Notes under the pieces: model-generated
What the model saw: only the letters and a program-made list of their open reading frames with translations
Database searches by the model: none
Told to the model about the DNA's origin: nothing
In this document: positions 12,011-19,813 of the stretch, one piece after another
How positions within the stretch are numbered: position 1 is the first letter of the stretch
Layout of the letters: every line of letters starts with the position of its first letter
Assembly (NCBI GenBank): GCA_039934455.1
Contig: JBDTMF010000063.1
Location: forward strand, 1 to 21,212
Reading direction: 5' to 3'
Source of the DNA: DASQFQ01 sp039934455
GTDB lineage: Bacteria; Actinomycetota; Thermoleophilia; Solirubrobacterales; Solirubrobacteraceae
DNA: 21,212 nucleotides
Translations under genes and position numbers: made by a program

Positions 12011-13759
12011 ATGCCCCACACCCCGAACACCGTCTTCCGGATGGGCTGGTTCGCCGGGCTCGTGCTGGCCGTGCTGGCGCTGCTTCCGCTCGCGCCGTCC
12101 CGCGCCGCTACGTTTGCGGCTGCGCCCGTCCCCCTCGGAACTGTCGACAGCTTCGCGGTGTTCGCCGGCAGCACGATCACGAGCACGGGCTCGACGGTGA
12201 TCAACGGCAACCTCGGCCTGCATCCGGGCACCGCCGTCGTCGGATTTCCGCCTGGAACGGTCAAAGGGGCCAAGCACGTGAGCGATGCTGCCGCCCAGCA
12301 GGCCGCGACCGACCTGGCGACCGCGTACGACGATGCCGCCGGACGGCCGTTCTCGGCGATGGCGCCGCCCGACATCGGCGGGCGAACCCTGACCGCCGGC
12401 GTCTACCGGACCGGGTTGGCCGCCTCGCTCGGGCTGACCGGGCGCCTGACGCTGGACGCGCAGGGCGACCCGCGGGCGGTGTTCATCTTCCAGATCCCGT
12501 CGACGCTCGTCACGGCCACGGACAGCAGCGTCAGGCTCGTCAATGGCGCCCAGGCGTGCAACGTCTTCTGGCAGGTGGGCAGCTCCGCCACGCTCGGGAC
12601 GGGAACGGCGTTCCAGGGCAGCATCCTGGCTTCGACGTCGATCTCGGTGAGCGACGGCGCGACGGTGAACGGCAGGCTGCTGGCCCGCAGCGGCGCCGTG
12701 ACGTTGATCAACGACACGATCACGCGATCACGATGTGCGGCCGGCACGGACCCGGGCACGGGCCCAGCCGCTGGGACGGATCCCGCCGGCACGAGCCCGG
12801 CGCCGCAGGTGCTGGACGTGCGGCTGTCAAAGCCCGCTGTGATCGGCCGGGACAGCGCGCTGGTGGTCGAGACGCTCGACAGCCGCGCGCCGGTCAACGG
12901 GATGAGCGTGCAGTTCGGCGGGCGCGACGTGTTCGGCACCAGCGCGTGCCGGACACTCGACTCGCAAGCGAACGTCCCGCGGGTCTTCAGGCCGGGCACG
13001 CGCACGCGTCTGGCCGCGCCCCTGCGCTTCCGCAGCAGAGGGACGCAGAAGCTGCTTGTGCGCGTCGACTCGGGCGGCTGCTCGGCGGCGCCGGCGAGCG
13101 TCTACCAGACTGTGACGGTCACGCCCGTTCGGCTCGGCGAGCGCCCGCGCCCGCTGATCGTGGGCGTGCCGACGCGCGAGAAGCCTCTTGGGGCGCTGCT
13201 CCCGCCGATCCTGCCGGCCGGCCCGGTCGCCGTCCCAGGGCTGCCGGACCTGCCCATCCTGGGTGCCGCGGCCGCCCGCCGCTCGCGCGGCCGCGGCGGC
13301 GCGGACGCGCGCCCCGGGAGCTCGCGCAGATCGCGCAGGATCGCGAGCCGCGCCCTGCTGTGCCTGCTCAACAAGACCCGTCGCGCCCACGGGCTGAGGC
13401 CCCTGCGCGGCAACGCCCGCCTCCTCAAAGCCGCCGAGCGCCACTCCCGGTCGATGGTCGAGCGCGGCTATTTCTCGCACGTCGAGCCGGGCGGCCTGAG
13501 CCCGCTCGACCGGGTCCGGCGCACTGGCTACCTGAGCGGCGCGCTCCGATTCACCTGCGGGGAGAACATCGGCTGGGGGGATGGCCCGACTTCGACCCCA
13601 CGCAGCATGATGCGAGCCTGGATGAACAGCGCGCCGCACCGGGCGAACATCCTGTCCGCCGGCTTCCGTGAGGTTGGCCTCGGCGGGGTGCCGGGCACCC
13701 CGGCGAGCGCCCACGCGAGCGGAGGGACCTACACGACCGTCTTCGGTGGCCGCCGCTGA
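12011..13759 (+). CDS. Secreted fusion of a DUF3494 ice-binding-like domain and a CAP/SCP domain
   Basis: The 582-residue protein has a signal peptide (core about 12-29, cleavage near SRAA). A DUF3494 domain (about 43-238) contains SFAVFAGSTITSTGSTVINGNLG, GVYRTG, GRLTLDAQGDPRAVFIFQI and ACNVFWQVGSSATLG, all typical of ice-binding beta helices. A Gly/Thr/Pro linker, a beta-rich segment (about 265-372) and an Arg-rich linker (420-446) follow. The C-terminal CAP domain (about 448-580) has AERHSRSM (H478), YFSHVEP, CGENIGWG (E518), MRAWMNSAPHRANIL (H543) and C451/C516. I chose ATG 12011 because GGAGGT ends 10 nt upstream. A GTG at 11981 would extend it by 10 residues. DUF3494 members bind ice or act as adhesins, and bacterial CAP roles are poorly known. 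Confidence 0.9.
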   Translation: MPHTPNTVFRMGWFAGLVLAVLALLPLAPSRAATFAAAPVPLGTVDSFAVFAGSTITSTGSTVINGNLGLHPGTAVVGFPPGTVKGAKHVSDAAAQQAATDLATAYDDAAGRPFSAMAPPDIGGRTLTAGVYRTGLAASLGLTGRLTLDAQGDPRAVFIFQIPSTLVTATDSSVRLVNGAQACNVFWQVGSSATLGTGTAFQGSILASTSISVSDGATVNGRLLARSGAVTLINDTITRSRCAAGTDPGTGPAAGTDPAGTSPAPQVLDVRLSKPAVIGRDSALVVETLDSRAPVNGMSVQFGGRDVFGTSACRTLDSQANVPRVFRPGTRTRLAAPLRFRSRGTQKLLVRVDSGGCSAAPASVYQTVTVTPVRLGERPRPLIVGVPTREKPLGALLPPILPAGPVAVPGLPDLPILGAAAARRSRGRGGADARPGSSRRSRRIASRALLCLLNKTRRAHGLRPLRGNARLLKAAERHSRSMVERGYFSHVEPGGLSPLDRVRRTGYLSGALRFTCGENIGWGDGPTSTPRSMMRAWMNSAPHRANILSAGFREVGLGGVPGTPASAHASGGTYTTVFGGRR

Positions 13760-13771
13760 GCCGCGAATGGC

Positions 13772-14218
13772 CTAGAGGTGCTTCTCAGCCCAGTGGTCGG
13801 CGAAGGGATTGTCGTTGTAGTCGCCGATCTCGACATAGCCGGCGGCGCGATAGAGCGGCCAGTTGTGCCGCTCGCAGTCGAGGCGAACGCTCGCGAAGCG
13901 CATCGAGCGGGCGTGATCCTCGAGCGCGATCAGCAGCGCCCGCCCGACCCCTCGACGACGCGCCCTCGGCACGACGTACATGCGCTTGACCTCGGCGACG
14001 CCCGGACCGAGGGTCTTGAGCCCGCCGCACGCGACCGCCTGGTCGTGCTCGTAGGCGAGGAGGAACGTGCCGCGCGGCGGCGTGAAGTCGGACGGCTCGG
14101 CTGAGGGCCCTCCCCTCAGGATCCGCCCGGCCGCGGCGTCGTACTCGTCGTACAGCGCGCCCAGGAGATCGGTGGCAGGCGGGTGAGCGGATGAGGTCAC
14201 CACGAAACGGAGCGTCAT
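13772..14218 (-). CDS. GNAT-family N-acetyltransferase
   Basis: The 148-residue GNAT protein carries the acetyl-CoA loop RARRRGVGRALL (about 85-96) after the VKRMYVVP strand, and ends with the LDCERHNWPLYRAAGYVEIGDYND segment typical of the fold. Substrate is unknown. It starts 6 bp after the pobA stop and is the last gene of the minus-strand aromatic operon. A role in that pathway is not evident and it may simply be carried on the transcript. It converges on the DUF3494-CAP gene with only 12 bp between stops and no hairpin there. Confidence 0.92.
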   Translation of the reverse strand: MTLRFVVTSSAHPPATDLLGALYDEYDAAAGRILRGGPSAEPSDFTPPRGTFLLAYEHDQAVACGGLKTLGPGVAEVKRMYVVPRARRRGVGRALLIALEDHARSMRFASVRLDCERHNWPLYRAAGYVEIGDYNDNPFADHWAEKHL

Positions 14219-14224
14219 GCCGGG

Positions 14225-15397
14225 CTAGATCCGCTCCAGCCCCACGTAGTTCTCGGCGAGCGTCGTGGACGCGGCGTGGGAGTTGCAGACGTAGGAGAGC
14301 TGGGAGAGCTGGAGCTTGGCCTCGAAGGGGTCCTGACCCGGTGGGCGGTGGAGCATCGACGTCATCCAGTTGGAGAAGTGCTGGACGCGCCAGACGCGGC
14401 GCAGGCAGCGCTCGGAGTACAAGTCGAGGCCGGTGGTGTCACCCGAGCCGTAGAAGGACTCCAGAGCGGACGCGAGCACCTCGACGTCGGCGACCGCGAG
14501 GTTGAGGCCCTTGGCTCCCGTCGGCGGGACGATGTGGGCGGCGTCGCCGGCGAGGAAGAGGCGGCCGTGCTGCATCGGCTCGACGACGAAGGAGCGCATC
14601 GGGGTGATGCCCTTGTCGAAGATCTCGCCCTCGGTGAGGCTGAAGCCCTCGCCGAGCTCGAAGCGCGTTTGGAGCTCCTCCCACACGCGCTCGTCGGGCC
14701 ACTCGTCGAGGTCCTCGTCGGGCCGGCACTGGAGGTAGGAGCGGACGACCTCGGGCGAGCGCATGCTGTGCAGCGCGAAGCCGTTCGCGTGGTTCGCGTA
14801 GATCAGCTCCTCGGAGGACGGCGTGGCGTGGGCGAGGATCCCGAGCCAGGCGAAGGGGTACTCGCGCTCGAACACGCGCAGCGCGCTCGCGATCGCCGGG
14901 CGGCAGATGCCATGGAAGCCGTCGCAGCCCGCGATCACGTCGCAGCGCAGCTCCACGTCTGCGCCCTCGTGGGTGAAGCGCACGGCCGGGCGCTCTGACT
15001 CCACGTCCGCGACGGAGACCTCGGAGACCTCGAAGTGCAGTGGCTGACCCGACTCGACCCGTGCGGCGATCAGGTCCTTGACGACCTCCTGCTGGCCGTA
15101 GACGGTGATCGTGCGGCCGCCGGTCAAGCCGCTGAGGTCGATGCGGTGGCCGCGACCCCCGAAGCGCAGCTCGACGCCCTCGTGGACCATCCCCTCCCGG
15201 TGCAGGCGGTCGGCCACCCCGGCCTCGTCCAAGAGGTCGACGGTCCGCTGCTCGAGCACGCCCGCGCGCACGCGGCCCTCGGCGTACTCGCGTGAGCGCA
15301 GCTCGAGCACGACCGACTCGATTCCGCGCAGCTCGAGCAGGCGAGCCAGCACGAGCCCCGCCGGCCCCGCTCCGATGATCGCCACCTGGGTCTCCAT
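14225..15397 (-). CDS. pobA: 4-hydroxybenzoate 3-monooxygenase
   Basis: The 390-residue FAD enzyme hydroxylates 4-hydroxybenzoate to protocatechuate using NAD(P)H and oxygen. The dinucleotide motif GAGPAG is at 9-14, the DG motif at 159-160 (AGCDGFHG) and the GD motif at 284-285 (FLAGDAAHIVPPTGAKG). Substrate-site residues match Pseudomonas PobA with a constant offset of one: Y200, S211, R213, R219, Y221, P292 and Y384 (LAENYVGL). That makes the specificity call strong. A GGAGGGGAGG ribosome-binding stretch precedes the ATG, which overlaps the MFS stop by 1 nt (TGATG). Its product feeds PcaHG, encoded upstream in the same operon. Confidence 0.97.
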   Translation of the reverse strand: METQVAIIGAGPAGLVLARLLELRGIESVVLELRSREYAEGRVRAGVLEQRTVDLLDEAGVADRLHREGMVHEGVELRFGGRGHRIDLSGLTGGRTITVYGQQEVVKDLIAARVESGQPLHFEVSEVSVADVESERPAVRFTHEGADVELRCDVIAGCDGFHGICRPAIASALRVFEREYPFAWLGILAHATPSSEELIYANHANGFALHSMRSPEVVRSYLQCRPDEDLDEWPDERVWEELQTRFELGEGFSLTEGEIFDKGITPMRSFVVEPMQHGRLFLAGDAAHIVPPTGAKGLNLAVADVEVLASALESFYGSGDTTGLDLYSERCLRRVWRVQHFSNWMTSMLHRPPGQDPFEAKLQLSQLSYVCNSHAASTTLAENYVGLERI

Positions 15398-16632
15398 CAC
15401 GCCCTCCCCTCCAGTCTCCCCGCGCGCGAGGCGGGTAGCCCTGGCGCCAGCTCCAGCACGCAGATCGCGGCCAGCACGATCAGCGCCACCGTCCAGCCTC
15501 CCGTCAGGTCGTTGGCCGCGCCGAGCAGCCACGGCCCGGCGGCCGCCACGATGTAGCCCACGCACAGCGACATCGCGGTGAGCGAGGCGACCGATGCGGC
15601 ATCGGCGCCACGCAGCACCGGCAGGATCAACCCGAGCCCGAGCGCGCCACCCTGCCCGAAGCCGAAGACGAGGATCCACAGCAGCGCGGCCCTCGGCGCC
15701 AGAATCAGCCCGATCACGCCGGCGGTCGAGAAGGCGACGATCGCGAGCAGCAGGGGGATCTGGTTGCGACTGCGTGCCGCGACCACCGGCACCGCGAACG
15801 CCGGAGCGAGCTGGACGAGCGCGCCGAGCGCCTGCAGCAGGCCGGCCTCACCCTCGGAGAACCCCGCATCCTCGAACACGCTCGGGAGCCACGTCAGCCC
15901 GGCGTAGAACGCCATCGACTGCACACCCATGAACAGGCTGACGTTCCAGGCGAGGCGGTTGCGCCAGAGGCCCGGCGACCGCGGGCCCGTGACCTTCGTG
16001 CCGGCCCGCAGCGCGGCCGGCAGCCACACGAGCGCGGCGACCGCGGCCGGCAAAGCCCACGCCGCCAGCGACGCCTCCCACGAGCCGAGCGCGTCCTCGA
16101 GCGGCACGGCGAGCGCCGCGGCCAGCGTGGCGCCGAGGGTGAGCGACATCGAGTAGGCGCCGGTCAGCGTCCCGGTGCTCTCGGGGTGGCGCAGGCGGAT
16201 GAAGACCGGCAGCACGGCCTGCGCGAGCGCCACCGCGAGGCCGGCGAGCGCGCAGCCGAGGTACAGCGGCGCCCAGCCGCCGGCGCCCCGCAGGCCCGCG
16301 GCCACCGCGGTCAGCAGCGCACAGCCGACGAGCACCCGCTCGATCGAGACCCGCCGCGTCAGCCGCGGCGCCAGCGGCGCGAAGGCGCCGAAGGCGAGCA
16401 CCGGGAGCGTCGTCAGCAGCCCCGCGGCGAACCCGGACAGGCCGAGGTCCGAGCGCACGTGGGTGAGCAGCGGCGGCAGGCTCGCGACGAGCGTGCGCAG
16501 GTTCAGCGCGAGCAGCACGATCGCGGTCAGCGCCCCCGCCACGTGGCGGTGGACCGCGGACGACCCGGCCGGGCGCGCCGCTGAGGACCCGGCCGGCGGA
16601 CCCGGCCGGGTGGAGGCGAAGCGCGCGCTCAT
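15397..16632 (-). CDS. MFS transporter, CynX/NimT-like
   Basis: The 411-residue protein has about 12 membrane segments. It has the CynX/NimT-type first helix (LTAIVLLALNLRTLVASLPPLL) and the loop PRLTRRVSIERVL between helices 2 and 3. The subfamily includes cyanate and 2-nitroimidazole transporters. Placement between the IclR regulator and pobA suggests uptake of 4-hydroxybenzoate or protocatechuate, which is inference, since PcaK-type carriers belong to another MFS group. The ATG at 16632 overlaps the IclR stop (ATGA). The first ~30 residues are low-complexity (two PAGSSA copies) from a repeated GACCCGGCCGG, so a later start near residue 27 cannot be excluded. Confidence 0.9.
   Translation of the reverse strand: MSARFASTRPGPPAGSSAARPAGSSAVHRHVAGALTAIVLLALNLRTLVASLPPLLTHVRSDLGLSGFAAGLLTTLPVLAFGAFAPLAPRLTRRVSIERVLVGCALLTAVAAGLRGAGGWAPLYLGCALAGLAVALAQAVLPVFIRLRHPESTGTLTGAYSMSLTLGATLAAALAVPLEDALGSWEASLAAWALPAAVAALVWLPAALRAGTKVTGPRSPGLWRNRLAWNVSLFMGVQSMAFYAGLTWLPSVFEDAGFSEGEAGLLQALGALVQLAPAFAVPVVAARSRNQIPLLLAIVAFSTAGVIGLILAPRAALLWILVFGFGQGGALGLGLILPVLRGADAASVASLTAMSLCVGYIVAAAGPWLLGAANDLTGGWTVALIVLAAICVLELAPGLPASRAGRLEGRA
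16562..16609. repeat. Three direct copies of an 11-bp GC repeat
   Basis: GACCCGGCCGG occurs at 16562-16572, 16586-16596 and 16599-16609, in the 5' end of the MFS gene. It encodes part of the low-complexity N-terminus. Each copy contains the palindrome CCGGCCGG in part or whole, so the RNA may fold here. Confidence 0.7.
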
Positions 16633-17456
16633 CCGGAGGATCTTTGCGGGCGGTCGGCCTGCGCGACGCGCAGGTCCGCCTCGATCCGCGCCGCCGTCGC
16701 CAGCAGCGCCGGCACGAGTCGCCGCCTGCCCGCCTCGATCGACAGCCGGCTCGCGTGCGCGGACAGGTTCACGGCGGCGATCGTTCGGCCGCTGCGGTCG
16801 CGGATCGGCGCAGCGATCGAGCGCAGCCCCTCCTCGAGCTCCTGGTCCACGAGCGCCCAGCCCTGCGAGCGCACCTTCGCGAGCTCGACCCGCAGCATCT
16901 CGTGCGAGGTCAGCGTGCGCGGGGAGAGCGCCCGGAGCTCGACGCGCCCGAGGTAGGCCTCGAGCTCGTCGTCGGGCAACCGCGAGAGCAGCACGCGGCC
17001 CATCGAGGTCGCGTAGGCGGGAAAGCGCGTGCCGACGTTGATCGACACGGCCATGATGCGCGCGGTCGGCACGCGCGCGACATAGACGATGTCCTCGCCG
17101 TCGAGCACCGACACCGAGGAGGACTCGTGGACCTCGGCGACCAGGCGTTCGAGGTGCGGCTCGGCGACCTCCGTCAGCGAGAGGCTCGAGAGGTACGCGT
17201 AGCCGAGCTCCAGGATGCGCGGGCTCAGCGTGAACCAGCGGCCGTCGGTGCGGACGTAGCCGAGGTCGGCGAGCGTGAGCAGGAAGCGCCGCGCCGCCGC
17301 CCGCGTCAGCCCGGTCGACCGCGCGACGTCCGACAGCGTGAGCTCCGGATTGTGCTCGTCGAACGCGCGGATGACCGCAAGGCCCCGCTCGAACGACTGC
17401 ACGAAGTGGGGCGCGCGACCCTCTTCGCCGTCAGACGGCGAAGAAGGCGGTTTCAT
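16629..17456 (-). CDS. IclR-family regulator of the aromatic operon (PcaR/PobR-like)
   Basis: The 275-residue protein has an N-terminal winged helix (about 17-80: FVQSFERGLAVIRAFDEHNPELTLSDVARSTGLTRAAARRFLLTL split over its helices). It also has a C-terminal IclR effector domain (about 90-260, with YVARVPTARIMAVSINVGTRFPAYATSMGRVLL and GLRSIAAPIRD). IclR proteins of the PcaR/PobR/PcaU group control protocatechuate and 4-hydroxybenzoate genes, so this is probably the local regulator. Activation or repression cannot be read from sequence. The ATG at 17456 lies inside the 3' end of pcaG (26-nt overlap), after an AAGG stretch. Longer in-frame reading upstream is only a shadow of pcaG. Confidence 0.93.
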   Translation of the reverse strand: MKPPSSPSDGEEGRAPHFVQSFERGLAVIRAFDEHNPELTLSDVARSTGLTRAAARRFLLTLADLGYVRTDGRWFTLSPRILELGYAYLSSLSLTEVAEPHLERLVAEVHESSSVSVLDGEDIVYVARVPTARIMAVSINVGTRFPAYATSMGRVLLSRLPDDELEAYLGRVELRALSPRTLTSHEMLRVELAKVRSQGWALVDQELEEGLRSIAAPIRDRSGRTIAAVNLSAHASRLSIEAGRRRLVPALLATAARIEADLRVAQADRPQRSSG

Positions 17457-17949
17457 CGGGACCTTGGAGGCGCACGTCGAAACGGTAGCCGTCCTCCTCC
17501 CGCGCCGCCACGAGCGTCGCGCGCAGCGCCTCGTCGAGCCCGGCCAGCACCGGATCGGCGACGTTGGACTCCGCTTCGTCAGCGAAGTAGATGCGCGTGA
17601 AGAGGTGCTTGAGCAGCCCGCGCGCGAACACCGCCACGGCGATGTGCGGCGCCTGCCCTGAGGCCGCGCCGGGCTTGACGGTGTGGATCGCCCAGGCGCC
17701 GGTCGCGTCGGTGGGGGAGCGGCCGAAGCCACGGAAGCCGGGCGTCCCGTAGTGCCCGTCGGGGTCGGCCTGCCAGGTCTCGATCATCGCGTCGGGGATC
17801 GGCTCGCCCGCGCCGTCGAACACGGTCCCGCGCAGCCAGATCGCGCCCTCGCTGCCATCCGGGACGACGTCGGGGCCGTCGCCCCACGGCAGCCCGATCG
17901 AGAAGTACGGTCCGACGGTCTGCGAGGGGGTCGTCTGCGGCACGCTCAC
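17431..17949 (-). CDS. pcaG: Protocatechuate 3,4-dioxygenase, alpha subunit
   Basis: The 172-residue alpha subunit pairs with PcaH in the intradiol ring-cleaving enzyme that turns protocatechuate into 3-carboxy-cis,cis-muconate. Characteristic blocks are TPSQTVGPYFSIGLPWGD near the N-terminus, AMIETWQADPDGHYG, a WAIHTVKPG strand and HIAVAVFARGLLKHLFTRIYF. The iron ligands are in the beta subunit, and the alpha chain lacks the full set, as expected. The GTG start overlaps the pcaH stop (GTGA at 17946-17949). The last 26 nt also encode the start of the IclR regulator. Confidence 0.96.
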   Translation of the reverse strand: MSVPQTTPSQTVGPYFSIGLPWGDGPDVVPDGSEGAIWLRGTVFDGAGEPIPDAMIETWQADPDGHYGTPGFRGFGRSPTDATGAWAIHTVKPGAASGQAPHIAVAVFARGLLKHLFTRIYFADEAESNVADPVLAGLDEALRATLVAAREEDGYRFDVRLQGPDETAFFAV

Positions 17950-18629
17950 TCGAACGGGGTCTCCTCGGGCCCGCGCAGCACGATGTCGAAGCGGTAGGCG
18001 AGCGCCCAGTCGGGCCGGGTCGAGCTCAGGTCGAAGGCGCAGATCATCCGCTCGCGCGCATTCGGGTCGCGCACCGAGTTGAAGATCGGGTCGTACTCGA
18101 ACAGCGGGTCGCCCGGGAAGTACATCTGGGTGACCAGGCGCTGGGTGTACGCGCGGCCGAAGACCGAGAAGTGGATGTGCTGCGGCCGCCACGCGTTGGG
18201 GTGGTTGCCCCAGGGATACGCGCCGGGCTTGATCGTGATGAAGCGGAAGCGTCCCTCGGCGTCGGTCACGCAGCGCCCGGCACCCTGGAAGTTGGGGTCG
18301 AGCGGCGCCGGATGCTGGTCGCCCGCGTGCAGATAGCGCCCGCACGCGTTGGCCTGCCAGATCTCCACCAGCGTGCCCGGCACCGCTCGGCCGCCGTCCT
18401 CCCGGACCTGCCCGTGGACGATGATCCGCTCGCCCAGCGGCTCCGCCTGGCCGTGGACCGTCAGGTCGTGGTCGTGCTCGCCGAGCGGGCGCTCGCCGAG
18501 CCTGGGCGCGGTCAGCTCCGTCTCGGTCTGGGTCAGCGGGCGCAGCTGGGAGGGGTGCCGCAGCCTGGTCGAGCGGTAGCCCTCGAAGTCCAGCGGCGGA
18601 TGCGAGTCCTCGTCGCGGCGGAACCTCAT
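17946..18629 (-). CDS. pcaH: Protocatechuate 3,4-dioxygenase, beta subunit
   Basis: The 227-residue beta subunit holds the non-haem Fe(III). The ligands are visible as Y99 (GRYLH), Y138 (GAYPWGN), H151 and H153 (RPQHIHFS). Their spacing (39, 13, 2) is identical to the Pseudomonas enzyme's Tyr408, Tyr447, His460 and His462. The N-terminal RHPSQLRPLTQTETELTAP-like stretch and VEIWQANACGRY are also typical. ATG 18629 overlaps the pcaF stop by 4 nt (ATGA). With pcaG it forms the ring-opening step of the operon. Confidence 0.97.
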   Translation of the reverse strand: MRFRRDEDSHPPLDFEGYRSTRLRHPSQLRPLTQTETELTAPRLGERPLGEHDHDLTVHGQAEPLGERIIVHGQVREDGGRAVPGTLVEIWQANACGRYLHAGDQHPAPLDPNFQGAGRCVTDAEGRFRFITIKPGAYPWGNHPNAWRPQHIHFSVFGRAYTQRLVTQMYFPGDPLFEYDPIFNSVRDPNARERMICAFDLSSTRPDWALAYRFDIVLRGPEETPFE

Positions 18630-19813
18630 GCCTCGATCACCACCGCGAGACCCTGGCCGACGCCGATGCAGATCGCCGCGATCCCCCAGCCGCCGCCGCG
18701 GCGGCGCAGCTCGTGGGCGAGCGTGCCGAGGATGCGCACGCCGGAGGCGCCGAGCGGGTGCCCGATCGCGATCGCTCCGCCGTTGACGTTCAGCCGCTCC
18801 GGGTCGAGGTCCTTCCACTCGCCCAGGCAGGCGAGCGACTGCGCGGCGAACGCCTCGTTGAGCTCGGCGACCTCGATGTCGCCCCAGCCGATGCCGGCGC
18901 GCGCGAGCGCGCGCTCGGCCGCCTGCACGGGCGCGATCCCGAACACGTCGGGGTCCACCGCGAACGTCCCACGGCCCGCGATCCGCGCGATCGGCTCGAG
19001 CCCGGCCGCCTCGGCGCCCGCGGCGTCGCCGAGGAACATCGCGCCCGCGCCGTCGTTGAGCGGAGACGCGTTGCCCGCCGTCACGGTGCCGTCCTTCGCG
19101 AACGCGGGCTTGAGCTTCCCCAGCGCCTCGACCGAGGTGTCGGGGCGGATGCCCTCGTCGCGCGCGTGCTCGCCGTCGCGCACCGGCACCGGCACGACCC
19201 ACGGGTCGTAGAAGCCTCCGTCCCACGCCGCGGCGGCGAGCCGGTGGCTGCGGACCGAGAACTCGTCCTGCGACTCGCGCGAGATGCCGTAGATGCCCGC
19301 CACCTTCTCCGTGCTCTCGCCGAGCGAAATCGTCCACTCGTCTGGCATCTCCGGGTTGACCATGCGCCAGCCGAGCGTCGTCGAGTGCAGCGTCTCGTGG
19401 TTGCGCGGGTAGGCGCGCTCGGGCTTGAGCAGCACCCACGGCGCGCGGCTCATCGACTCGACGCCCCCGACGAGCATCAGCGAGGCGTCGCCGGTCTCGA
19501 TCGCCCGGCTGGCCTGCATCGCGGCGTCGAGGCTCGAGCCGCAGAGCCGGTTGACGGTCGAGGCGGGCACGCTCGTGGGCAGCCCGGCCAGCAGCGCCGC
19601 CATGCGCCCGACGTTGCGGTTGTCCTCGCCCGCGCCGTTGGCGTCGCCGAAGACGGCGTCGTCGATCCGCGCGGGATCGAGGCCGGGGGCGCGCTCGAGC
19701 AGCGCGCGGACCGCGTGGGCGGCGAGGTCGTCGGGCCGCACGCCGGCCAGCGCACCGCCGGCGCGCCCGAACGGCGTGCGCACCGCGTCGAGGATGAAGG
19801 CCTCAGCGCTCAC
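18626..19813 (-). CDS. pcaF: 3-oxoadipyl-CoA thiolase
   Basis: The 395-residue thiolase has the acylated nucleophile C91 (NRLCGSSLDAA), H352 (GGAIAIGHPLGASG) and the second catalytic cysteine C382 (AICIGVGQG). The N-terminal AFILDAVRTPFGRAGGAL and the GGVESMSRAP block are standard for degradative thiolases. In this context it cleaves 3-oxoadipyl-CoA with CoA to succinyl-CoA and acetyl-CoA, the last step of the beta-ketoadipate pathway. The sequence alone does not exclude a general acetyl-CoA acetyltransferase. The GTG start overlaps the CoA-transferase B stop (GTGA). Confidence 0.93.
   Translation of the reverse strand: MSAEAFILDAVRTPFGRAGGALAGVRPDDLAAHAVRALLERAPGLDPARIDDAVFGDANGAGEDNRNVGRMAALLAGLPTSVPASTVNRLCGSSLDAAMQASRAIETGDASLMLVGGVESMSRAPWVLLKPERAYPRNHETLHSTTLGWRMVNPEMPDEWTISLGESTEKVAGIYGISRESQDEFSVRSHRLAAAAWDGGFYDPWVVPVPVRDGEHARDEGIRPDTSVEALGKLKPAFAKDGTVTAGNASPLNDGAGAMFLGDAAGAEAAGLEPIARIAGRGTFAVDPDVFGIAPVQAAERALARAGIGWGDIEVAELNEAFAAQSLACLGEWKDLDPERLNVNGGAIAIGHPLGASGVRILGTLAHELRRRGGGWGIAAICIGVGQGLAVVIEA

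Noticed and set aside
11901..12200. Open frame continuing through the leader of the DUF3494-CAP gene in another frame
   Set aside because: It has no ribosome-binding site and becomes Arg/Pro/Ser-rich within the real gene, so it is a chance frame.
17457..17732. A 92-residue N-terminal extension of the IclR regulator
   Set aside because: The extra residues are a Ser/Arg/Pro-rich shadow of pcaG, and the IclR domain starts soon after ATG 17456.
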